DNA from: Bacteroidales bacterium
GTDB lineage: Bacteria; Bacteroidota; Bacteroidia; Bacteroidales; Muribaculaceae
Direction of reading: 5' to 3'
Assembly (NCBI GenBank): GCA_004553095.1
Contig: SFMJ01000073.1
Coordinates: forward strand, 1-8,251
DNA length: 8,251 nucleotides
The notes under the pieces: model-generated
What the model was told of the DNA's origin: nothing
Seen by the model: the letters and a program-made list of their open reading frames with translations, nothing else
Database searches by the model: none
Shown here: positions 1 to 5,913 of the stretch, one piece after another
How positions within the stretch are numbered: the stretch's first letter is position 1
Layout: each line of letters begins with the position of its first letter
Position numbers and translations under genes: made by a program

Positions 1-42
1 ATAATTTCTCTCCCGGATGGATGTTCTGCGGAATGTCTGTCA

Positions 43-74
43 TTTGGCAATATGAAGATAAAACGTTATCTTTG
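43..74 (+). promoter_or_regulatory. Bacteroides-type promoter of mscL
   Basis: TTTG at 43-46 and TATCTTTG at 67-74 are separated by 20 bases. This fits the -33 TTTG / -7 TAnnTTTG pattern of the Bacteroidota housekeeping sigma factor. Transcription would start near base 80, giving an mscL leader of about 70 nt. That leader (roughly 92-145) is unusually A-rich and built of AATAAC/AATAAT-like units, with no Shine-Dalgarno sequence, as is common for translation starts in this phylum. Bases 1-42 hold nothing I recognise. The match is by eye; the start site is inferred. Confidence 0.72.
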
Positions 75-152
75 CAACATTCCAATGAGTTGCAATAACA
101 ATAACTAATAGTGACTAAATAACAATAATAATAACAATAAACAGACAGACCT

Positions 153-584
153 ATGGGAAAATTTATTGAAGATTTCAAAGCTTTCGCCCTCAAGGGCAAT
201 GTGGTGGACATGGCTATCGGTGTGATCGTCGGCGGTGCTTTCGGCAAGATTGTCACTTCGCTGGTCAACGATGTTTTGATGCCTCTGATCTCCGTAATCA
301 CAGGTGGTCACAGTTTCTCATCACTCAAATGGGTTATCACTCCGGGGAAGTTGGGTCCTGATGGTGCCGTGTTGGTTGAGGAATGTGCCCTGAAATATGG
401 TATGTTCATCCAGAATATCGTCGACTTCTTCATCATCGCTTTCTGCATCTTTGTGACTATGCGCTATGCTATGAAACTCACAAGGAAAAAGAAAGAAGAG
501 GAAGCTGCTGCTCCCGCCCCCGAGCCCTCAGCAGAAGAGAAACTCCTCACCGAGATTCGCGATCTCCTCAAGAAGGATAAGTAA
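153..584 (+). CDS. mscL: Large-conductance mechanosensitive channel MscL
   Basis: MscL is a homopentameric inner-membrane channel that opens under membrane tension and releases solutes during hypo-osmotic shock. The 143-residue product has the family architecture and is close to the usual length (E. coli 136). It has an amphipathic N-terminal helix, then the signature GNVVDMAIGVIVGGAFGKIV at 15-34 leading into TM1, a periplasmic loop (about 50-80), TM2 introduced by YGMFIQNIVDFFIIAF (82-97), a basic RKKK cluster at 111-114, an Ala/Pro/Glu linker, and a C-terminal helix with LLTEIRDLLK (131-140) that forms the cytoplasmic bundle. By alignment from memory, the gate residues of the E. coli protein (Leu19, Val23) correspond to Met20 and Val24 here, so one constriction residue is Met rather than Leu. 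The gene is monocistronic: its own promoter lies upstream and a strong hairpin follows. Identification is very secure. Confidence 0.97.
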   Translation: MGKFIEDFKAFALKGNVVDMAIGVIVGGAFGKIVTSLVNDVLMPLISVITGGHSFSSLKWVITPGKLGPDGAVLVEECALKYGMFIQNIVDFFIIAFCIFVTMRYAMKLTRKKKEEEAAAPAPEPSAEEKLLTEIRDLLKKDK

Positions 585-597
585 TCAATAAAAAATA

Positions 598-646
598 AAA
601 AAAGAGAGGCTGTGTCTACTTGAACTTGACACAGCCTCTCTTTTTT
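598..646. terminator. Bidirectional intrinsic terminator between mscL and the peptide transporter gene
   Basis: A perfect 19-bp inverted repeat (598-616 and 628-646) contains a GC-rich core GAGAGGCTGTGTC paired with GACACAGCCTCTC around an 11-base loop. The A run at the left end and the T run at the right end give a U-tract for transcripts arriving from either side. It lies 13 bases after the mscL stop and about 48 bases past the stop of the convergent minus-strand gene, so it probably ends both transcription units. Confidence 0.93.
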
Positions 647-693
647 ATGAAATTACAAATGAGGCATAGAGCCTGCATGCTTAGAAATCGCTC

Positions 694-2355
694 TTAATTT
701 TGAGTAACTCGCTCCAGCCACTTGAGCATACCGAGCATCACACCCATCGACAAGAAGCAGAAACCGGCAAACACTGCCCAACATTGCCATTGATGCGGGA
801 AGTTATTGAGCATGGTCACACCAAGGGCAATGAAGAGATTGCCGATAGCGGTGGCACAGAGCCACAAACCTTGGCAAATACCTTGCAAATGCTGAGGTGC
901 AATCTTCGACACAAACGACAATCCCAATGGAGATATAAACAATTCTGCCACAGTGAGGAAGAAGTAAGTAACAATCAGCACCCATGGACCTGCCTTCATC
1001 GAGGCTTTTAAGGCTTCGGAAAGTCCCTTAAATTCTTCGCCTGAAGGATAGTTGTTCGCTATAGAAATGCCAATCAAGAACAAATAAGCGCACGCGGTGA
1101 TGAACATACCTAATGCGATCTTCTTGGGAGTGGAAATCTCTTTACCTCGCTTTGCCAATGCGCCAAACACAATCATGATGATCGGGGTGAGCACAATCAC
1201 AAAGAAGGGGTTGATGCATTGCCAGATTTCGGGTGCAATGGCTTCGGTGTCGCAGAAGTCGCGAGCAAACACTGACAGCGATTGGCCGTTTTGGTGGAAG
1301 GAGAACCAGAAGAACACTGCCACACCAAGCACTGCAAAGAGGGCAAACATGCGTTGACGGATCTCCTTGGCGTCGGTTGCTACTTGCTCGGTGCTAATAT
1401 TTGCTTTCTTCTCTTTTTTGACGGGGTTGGGAAGTTTGCTCTTGGTGACAAGGAAAATTACCAGCGAAGCCACCATGGCCAATGCAGATGCCACAAATGA
1501 ATAGTGAACACCGGTATTGAAACTTTCCAAATAGTTGGTGCAGAACACTGCCAAATCGCCCACATTGCCATCGACCACCGATTTTTGAGCCAGCTCTTGA
1601 AGGTTGTTCATACCTTCGCCTTGGAGTGTGCCTTCGAGGAAACTATGACATAAACGGGGAAGGTCGGCATTATAGATGAAGCCTTCCATCTTGAGCAATG
1701 CGCTACGCAAAAGGGGAGCCACAAACGGGGCAATCACACCACCGATATTGATAAATACATAGAAGATCTGGAAACCACTGTCGCGGCGGGTTTTTGCCAC
1801 TTTATAGGCTTCCGGACCCTTCTTGGCTTCTTCGGCCTCAAAGTTGTCGTACATCTGACCCACAATGGCCTGCAAGTTGCCCTTAAACAAGCCATTGCCC
1901 GTGGCAATCAGCAGTAGCGCAAAGCAGGTGAGCACCAGCACCCAAGTGGGCACAGCGCCCGGATTGCCGCCAAACACGGGAATGGAGATAATCACATAAC
2001 CCAATGCCATTACCATCAAACCGGCGATAATGGTGCCTTTAAAGTTGCCCAATCGGTCGGCCACCATACCGCCCGGTAGGCTCAGCACATAGATAAGGAA
2101 ATAAAATACAGCGTAAATCCAGCCTGCCAAGTCGTCGCTAATGCCAAACTTGGAGCATAGGAAAAGCAAGAGCACGGCGTTCATAATGTAGTAGCCGAAA
2201 CGCTCACCCATGTTGGAGAGTGCTGCTGAAATCAGTCCTTTCGGGTGATTCTTCTTCGCCTCTATCGCATAGTAGACAAGGAAGGGCACAACCACCACGA
2301 GAATCGCAATGAGCATCGCCACCATGCGATTGTTGTTCCATAAGTCTTGTAACAT
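694..2355 (-). CDS. POT/PTR2-family (MFS) di-/tripeptide transporter
   Basis: This is an inner-membrane major-facilitator protein of the proton-coupled oligopeptide transporter family, expected to import di- and tripeptides. The 553 residues contain many hydrophobic segments. Family marks include ERFGYY (51-56), the MFS loop-like GGMVADRLGNFKG (95-107), GLFKGN with the conserved TM4 lysine (Lys158), FYVFINIGG (198-206) corresponding to the PTR2 FYxxINxG signature, FHQNGQSL (353-360), and ELFISPLGLSFVSKIAP (471-487). A long hydrophilic stretch at about 218-280 and a linker at 304-335 separate the membrane blocks. Oddities: the usual E-x-x-E-R motif reads N-M-G-E-R (48-52), so the first Glu is Asn, and the usual F-E-Q of TM7 reads F-H-Q (353-355). 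Substrate and coupling may therefore differ from standard POTs. The gene lies 119 bases downstream of the porin gene on the same strand and may be partly co-transcribed with it, though it has a candidate promoter of its own. Family assignment is firm; substrate is inferred. Confidence 0.9.
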   Translation of the reverse strand: MLQDLWNNNRMVAMLIAILVVVVPFLVYYAIEAKKNHPKGLISAALSNMGERFGYYIMNAVLLLFLCSKFGISDDLAGWIYAVFYFLIYVLSLPGGMVADRLGNFKGTIIAGLMVMALGYVIISIPVFGGNPGAVPTWVLVLTCFALLLIATGNGLFKGNLQAIVGQMYDNFEAEEAKKGPEAYKVAKTRRDSGFQIFYVFINIGGVIAPFVAPLLRSALLKMEGFIYNADLPRLCHSFLEGTLQGEGMNNLQELAQKSVVDGNVGDLAVFCTNYLESFNTGVHYSFVASALAMVASLVIFLVTKSKLPNPVKKEKKANISTEQVATDAKEIRQRMFALFAVLGVAVFFWFSFHQNGQSLSVFARDFCDTEAIAPEIWQCINPFFVIVLTPIIMIVFGALAKRGKEISTPKKIALGMFITACAYLFLIGISIANNYPSGEEFKGLSEALKASMKAGPWVLIVTYFFLTVAELFISPLGLSFVSKIAPQHLQGICQGLWLCATAIGNLFIALGVTMLNNFPHQWQCWAVFAGFCFLSMGVMLGMLKWLERVTQN

Positions 2356-2410
2356 AAATTTTTGATGATTATAATGTGAATAAATAATTTTCAGTATTCT
2401 TTACGGTTTC

Positions 2411-2442
2411 CAAATTTAATACATATTCCCCAATTTTCCAAT
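2411..2442 (-). promoter_or_regulatory. Candidate promoter of the peptide transporter gene
   Basis: Read on the minus strand, TAAATTTG (2418-2411) matches the -7 consensus TAnnTTTG. ATTG (2442-2439), 20 bases upstream, matches the -33 TTTG at three of four positions. It would give a leader of about 50 nt before the start codon at 2355. It sits in the 119-base AT-rich gap behind the porin gene, where I see no clear terminator, so read-through from the porin gene is also possible. Confidence 0.5.
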
Positions 2443-2474
2443 ATTTCTCAATCTTCTACCCCATTTTCGCGCTC

Positions 2475-3680
2475 TTAGAATACGGGCATTTGCCAGATGA
2501 AGCCTATCTGGAAGCGGTCGGTGTTATAGTCTTTCGATCCAAATGCTTTGCCCTTGGCGGTGTAGAGGTAGCTCCGGCCGATGTAGGTGGCGAAGAAGTG
2601 GAGGTTGCGATCTTTGAAGGGATAATATTCCACACCTCCGACATATCCCAAGGCGGTGCGATATTTACCCTTGGTGAGTGTCACCGGCCCTTCTTCTTCC
2701 AATATCGACATGGTGTTGGTGCGATAGACTCCCTCATTCTCATACATTAGTTTGGCAAATACGTTCCATGCCGGATGAAAGTGATAGTTGCCTCTCAACA
2801 CAAAAGACATGATCTCCGTCTTGGCAGCCTTGCGGTCCCAGCCATCGGGCGATACGATGCCGGTGATGATGCCCTTGCGGTCGACTCCCTCGCGTGTATA
2901 CATCCAGTCGAGGAAGATCTCGGCATCTTTGCTGATCTTAAATTTATTGCCTAATGCGAAATACCATAGATGGCTCCCTCGGGTCTCGCTCATATATGTC
3001 GACGACCAGCGGGTGGAGAAGATGTCGCCGAAGTTGCCGTTCCAGTTCAATGTGTAGACCATCGGCATCTTCGACTTCTCGTAGGCGCCATACATCTGCT
3101 CCGACTTCTCGGTGAAGGCGTTGAGTATCTGCGCCTGGAATTGATGATTCCGGTTCAGGTCATACGATACGTTGATACCGGTCAAGAAGCAGGTCATATA
3201 TTCGATCATGTCGCAATACTGATAGATCTCGATAGGGTTGTAGTCAAACTCATATCCGCCATAGACCGTGCACTGCTTGCCCAGAAACATACCCCACTTG
3301 CCGAACTTCAGCCCGATGCCGGCGATGTCGATACTCTTCAGAAGCCCATCGATGTTTTCATTGGGGTTATGACTTGAGGAGACTTTGTGTCGATAGCGAT
3401 AACTCAGCCAGTTGTTGATGTTACCCTTCATCTCGATGCGAAGGTCTTGGAATTTGAATTTTCCCTCGTCAAACTTCCCGTCGGTCCAGGAGGCGTCGAA
3501 ATCGGCATGCATGTTGAGATAGAGGTTGAACTTGTCGGTCTTGTTCTTGACCTTGAAGATGTCTTCGATCAGGGAGTTCTCATCCTCGACGCGGAAGTCG
3601 TTGATGGTCTCTTGCTGACCCTTGGCTTGTTGCGGACATAGCAATCCGAGTGCTACCAATGCCGGTAGGATTCTTTTCAT
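2475..3680 (-). CDS. Outer-membrane porin-like beta-barrel protein
   Basis: The 401-residue product begins with a typical signal peptide: MKR, then a hydrophobic stretch (4-14), with probable cleavage after Ala-Lys-Gly (19-21). Cys15 is not in a proper lipobox, so it is unlikely to be a lipoprotein. After a short hydrophilic N-terminal segment (22-48) the chain shows alternating polar and aromatic residues typical of beta-strands, for example FNLYLNMHADFDASW (51-65), LSYRYRHKV (92-100) and WNVFAKLMYENEG (305-317). It ends in Phe (IWQMPVF), the usual C-terminal signal of outer-membrane barrels. Overall pattern and length resemble Bacteroidota porins often annotated as phosphate-selective porin O/P-like, but I cannot name its substrate. 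It is divergently transcribed from aspA across a shared 162-base control region and lies upstream of the peptide transporter gene, which suggests a role in nutrient uptake. Barrel assignment is fairly sure; subfamily is not. Confidence 0.78.
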   Translation of the reverse strand: MKRILPALVALGLLCPQQAKGQQETINDFRVEDENSLIEDIFKVKNKTDKFNLYLNMHADFDASWTDGKFDEGKFKFQDLRIEMKGNINNWLSYRYRHKVSSSHNPNENIDGLLKSIDIAGIGLKFGKWGMFLGKQCTVYGGYEFDYNPIEIYQYCDMIEYMTCFLTGINVSYDLNRNHQFQAQILNAFTEKSEQMYGAYEKSKMPMVYTLNWNGNFGDIFSTRWSSTYMSETRGSHLWYFALGNKFKISKDAEIFLDWMYTREGVDRKGIITGIVSPDGWDRKAAKTEIMSFVLRGNYHFHPAWNVFAKLMYENEGVYRTNTMSILEEEGPVTLTKGKYRTALGYVGGVEYYPFKDRNLHFFATYIGRSYLYTAKGKAFGSKDYNTDRFQIGFIWQMPVF

Positions 3681-3722
3681 GGGTTAGATCTGTTGTGACG
3701 ACACTCTTTTGTGAAGTCGAAT

Positions 3723-3753
3723 TTTGTGGTATTAGATTTAATAACTATATTTG
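3723..3753 (+). promoter_or_regulatory. Bacteroides-type promoter of aspA
   Basis: TTTG at 3723-3726 and TATATTTG at 3746-3753, with a 19-base spacer, are an exact match to the Bacteroidota -33/-7 pattern. Transcription would start near 3760, leaving a leader of about 83 nt before the ATG at 3843. The -7 element overlaps the left arm of the dyad at 3749-3791, so a protein bound there would cover the promoter. Confidence 0.75.
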
Positions 3754-3791
3754 CGGACTATTTGTGCGAAGTGCACACCATATCCGCAAAT
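3749..3791. promoter_or_regulatory. Dyad-symmetric element in the porin/aspA control region, possible operator
   Basis: ATTTGCGGA (3749-3757) and TCCGCAAAT (3783-3791) form a perfect 9-bp inverted repeat. Centred inside it is a second inverted repeat, TGTGC (3763-3767) and GCACA (3773-3777), around GAAGT. The two pairs are spaced symmetrically (5 bases on each side). A near-copy of the right half-site, TCTGCAAAT (3794-3802), follows exactly 11 bases further, about one helical turn. Because the left arm lies upstream of the expected aspA start site, the outer repeat is more likely a DNA operator than an RNA hairpin. The regulator is unknown. Confidence 0.5.
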
Positions 3792-3797
3792 TTTCTG

Positions 3798-3829
3798 CAA
3801 ATATACCTTAAATTTATAACTAATAAAAA
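3798..3829 (-). promoter_or_regulatory. Candidate promoter of the porin gene, facing the aspA promoter
   Basis: On the minus strand TATATTTG (3805-3798) is an exact -7 match and identical to the aspA -7 element. The -33 position (3829-3826) reads TTTT, three of four matches, with a 20-base spacer. Transcription would start near 3790 and run left, giving a porin leader of about 110 nt. It is the only TAnnTTTG on this strand between the two genes that I found. Confidence 0.5.
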
Positions 3830-3842
3830 TTTTTTTGTATCC

Positions 3843-5276
3843 ATGGAACACAATTGTTGCAACAATTTCCGTGTGGAGAGCGATCTATTGGGCGAAATGA
3901 ATGTGCCCGAGTCTGCTCTTTATGGCGTTCAGACCTTGCGTGGCGTAGAGAATTTCTCTATCAGCAAGTTCCGCCTCTGTGACTATCCTGAGTTTGTCAA
4001 GGGTTTGGCTATCACTAAGTTGGGAGCTGCTATGGCAAACTATGAACTCAATCTGCTCACTCGCGAGCAGTATGATGCTATCGCTCAGGCTTGTCGTGAG
4101 ATCATGGAGGGTCAGCATCTTGAGGATTTCCCTGTCGATATGATCCAGGGTGGTGCCGGCACTTCTACCAATATGAATGCCAATGAGGTGATCGCCAACC
4201 GTGCCCTCGAGATCATGGGTCACAAGAGAGGCGAGTATACCTATTGTTCTCCCAACGACCATGTCAATCGCAGTCAGTCGACCAACGATGCCTATCCCAC
4301 CGGCATCCACCTGGGTCTCTATTTCGCATATCTTCGCTTCAAAGAGTGTTATATCCGCCTGATCGAGGCTTTCCGCGCCAAGGGTGAGGAGTTCAAGGAT
4401 ATCGTCAAGATGGGTCGTACTCAGCTTGAGGATGCCGTGCCTATGACTTTGGGTCAGACTTTCAATGGGTTCGCTTCTGTACTCGAGGATGAAATCAAGC
4501 ATCTCGATGAGGCTGCCGCCGATCTGCTCGTGGTCAATATGGGCGCCACTGCCATCGGTACAGGTATCTGCGCCGAACCGGGCTATGCCGAGAAGTGTGT
4601 GGCTGCACTCGCCAAGATCACCGGCTGGAACATCACCCTGGCTCGCGACTTGGTGGGCATCACTTCCGACACTTCCGCTATGGTGGGCTATGCTTCGGCT
4701 CTGAAGCGTATCGCCACTAAGGTAAGCAAGATCAGCAATGACCTCCGTCTCCTCGCCAGCGGCCCCCGCTGCGGCTTGGGAGAAATCAACCTCCCCGCTC
4801 GTCAACCCGGCAGCTCGATCATGCCCGGTAAGGTCAACCCCGTTATCCCCGAGGTGATGAGCCAGATCTGCTTCAAGGTCATCGGTAATGATATGTGTGT
4901 TACTATGGCTTCTGAAGCTGCTCAGATGGAACTCAACGCCATGGAGCCTGTCACCGCTCAGTGCAATTTCGAATCTATCGATATCCTGATCAATGGTTTT
5001 GAGACTCTTCGCGTCAACTGCGTTGAGGGCATCACTGCCAACGCTGACCGTTGCCGTGAGTATGTTCACAATTCTATCGGCATCGTTACCGCTCTTAACC
5101 CTGTGATCGGTTATAAGAACTCCACCAAGATTGCCAAGGAGGCTATCGCCACCGGCCGCAGCGTCTACGACCTCGTGCTCGAACATGGCATCTTGAGCAA
5201 GGAAGACCTCGACACTATTCTCGCACCCGAGAATATGATCCGTCCGGTTAAACTCGACATAAAACCTCTGAAGTAA
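3843..5276 (+). CDS. aspA: Aspartate ammonia-lyase (aspartase)
   Basis: The enzyme converts L-aspartate to fumarate and ammonia in the cytoplasm as a homotetramer of the fumarase/aspartase superfamily. With the start at 3843 the product is 477 residues, matching the usual length (E. coli 478). The frame stays open upstream to an ATG at 3711, but that extension would run through the promoter at 3723-3753 and adds a segment unlike the family, so 3843 is chosen. Conserved parts: LLGEMNVPESALYGVQTLR near the N-terminus, the substrate-binding GTSTNMNANEV (106-116), HVNRSQSTND (140-149), GRTQLEDAVPMTLGQ (191-205), GATAIGTG (234-241), and the catalytic loop GSSIMPGKVNP (323-333) with the serine pair 324-325 and Lys330. 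Sequence around the N-terminus (VENFSISK) and VIGND/VTMASEA favour aspartase over class II fumarase or argininosuccinate lyase. Fumarate from this step can feed fumarate respiration in an anaerobe. A hairpin follows 32 bases after the stop, so the gene is probably monocistronic. Confidence 0.95.
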   Translation: MEHNCCNNFRVESDLLGEMNVPESALYGVQTLRGVENFSISKFRLCDYPEFVKGLAITKLGAAMANYELNLLTREQYDAIAQACREIMEGQHLEDFPVDMIQGGAGTSTNMNANEVIANRALEIMGHKRGEYTYCSPNDHVNRSQSTNDAYPTGIHLGLYFAYLRFKECYIRLIEAFRAKGEEFKDIVKMGRTQLEDAVPMTLGQTFNGFASVLEDEIKHLDEAAADLLVVNMGATAIGTGICAEPGYAEKCVAALAKITGWNITLARDLVGITSDTSAMVGYASALKRIATKVSKISNDLRLLASGPRCGLGEINLPARQPGSSIMPGKVNPVIPEVMSQICFKVIGNDMCVTMASEAAQMELNAMEPVTAQCNFESIDILINGFETLRVNCVEGITANADRCREYVHNSIGIVTALNPVIGYKNSTKIAKEAIATGRSVYDLVLEHGILSKEDLDTILAPENMIRPVKLDIKPLK

Positions 5277-5308
5277 ATACTTCGGCTAAGGTTCGCTGTT
5301 TATTGAGA

Positions 5309-5341
5309 GGGGGTGAGTCAAACCGCAATTTGACCACCCCC
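5309..5341 (+). terminator. Probable intrinsic terminator of aspA
   Basis: GGGGGTG (5309-5315) and GTCAAA (5317-5322) pair with TTTGAC (5329-5334) and CACCCCC (5335-5341), leaving one bulged A at 5316 and a loop of six. The 13-bp GC-rich stem is strong, but the tail after it (AATTTCCTGTTTT) is only moderately T-rich, so termination may be incomplete or the hairpin may mainly protect the 3' end. Confidence 0.65.
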
Positions 5342-5370
5342 AATTTCCTGTTTTAGAGCGCTCTTATATG

Positions 5371-5408
5371 TTTTATCAAAGTTAATCAAGAAGTTAACTT
5401 TGATAAAA
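5371..5408. repeat. Perfect AT-rich inverted repeat (15-bp arms, 8-base loop)
   Basis: TTTTATCAAAGTTAA (5371-5385) and TTAACTTTGATAAAA (5394-5408) are exact reverse complements around TCAAGAAG. It could be a second terminator or 3'-end stabiliser for aspA, a protein-binding palindrome, or a dispersed intergenic repeat. Each arm also contains a -7-like octamer (TAACTTTG at 5395-5402 on the plus strand, its mirror at 5377-5384 on the minus strand). The structure is certain; its role is open. Confidence 0.85.
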
Positions 5409-5720
5409 TATTTTCAAAAAAATCTGAAGTAGGGGTATAAAAAAATTGATTGTCATCCCGACAACCAATCTTGCGTTAACCTTAAAATCTAATACCATGA
5501 AAAACTCAATGCAAAATTACAAAACATTTTTAAAACAATGTTGTAAAACATAAAATATTTTTTTCAAAATTAACACAATTTAACAAAGTGATTGTGGAGG
5601 GGTGTAAGATTATAATATGTTAACAATAGTGCTTTTGGGGCTAATGACGCTGATATTGCTCCGGAATGGCTCTATAATAATGGTGTCGCGCTCTAATCGG
5701 CATCAGTTTTTTGCTTTTTC

Positions 5721-5752
5721 TTTGCTTATTCTCAAAAAAATGACTATATTTG
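5721..5752 (+). promoter_or_regulatory. Bacteroides-type promoter of the pseudouridine synthase-asnS operon
   Basis: TTTG (5721-5724), a 20-base spacer and TATATTTG (5745-5752) match the -33/-7 consensus exactly. The expected start near 5759 leaves a leader of about 155 nt before the ATG at 5914, the longest leader in the window. Since only 7 bases separate the two downstream genes, this promoter probably serves both. Confidence 0.75.
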
Positions 5753-5913
5753 CACGTTATTAATAACAGGTAACTCTTATTTGTTATAGTAATTAGTTTT
5801 GCAATTTCTTATTTTTATTAACATAGTTGAATCAATTGTAACAATCCGGGATGTGACGATATCCCATAAAAATCGCCCACAGCAGAGATGTTGAGGGAAG
5901 TCTCATTACAAGT

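Larger units (their letters stand above)
5277..5913. other. AT-rich 637-base intergenic region, no convincing gene
   Basis: This spacer holds the aspA terminator (5309-5341), a 10-base palindrome AGAGCGCTCT (5355-5364), the perfect inverted repeat 5371-5408, and a hairpin at 5445-5469 (ATTG-A-TTGTC paired with GACAA-C-CAAT, one mismatch, loop ATCCC). It also holds the promoter at 5721-5752 and a leader of about 155 nt for the next gene, which includes a small GGGAT/ATCCC stem (5848-5852 with 5861-5865). Two short ORFs exist: 18 codons at 5497-5553 and 48 codons at 5617-5763. Neither is recognisable. Bases 5500-5600 are very A/T-rich and otherwise featureless. I see no tRNA, rRNA or known riboswitch pattern. 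Confidence 0.7.

Noticed and set aside
92..145. AATAAC/AATAAT repeats in the mscL leader as a phase-variable tract
   Set aside because: The units are short and irregular, lie outside the coding sequence and do not alter promoter spacing; A-rich leaders are usual in this phylum.
3885..5186. 433-codon open frame on the minus strand, antisense to aspA
   Set aside because: It lies wholly inside aspA, whose plus-strand product matches aspartase end to end. The antisense translation has no recognisable domain, and long antisense frames arise from the codon bias of the real gene.
689..5696. The octamer CGCTCTTA recurring at 689, 2470 and 5359, with a variant at 5689, at or near gene ends
   Set aside because: At first it looked like an intergenic signal, but the same octamer also occurs within aspA at 5090-5097, two copies include stop codons of minus-strand genes, and no common structure surrounds them.
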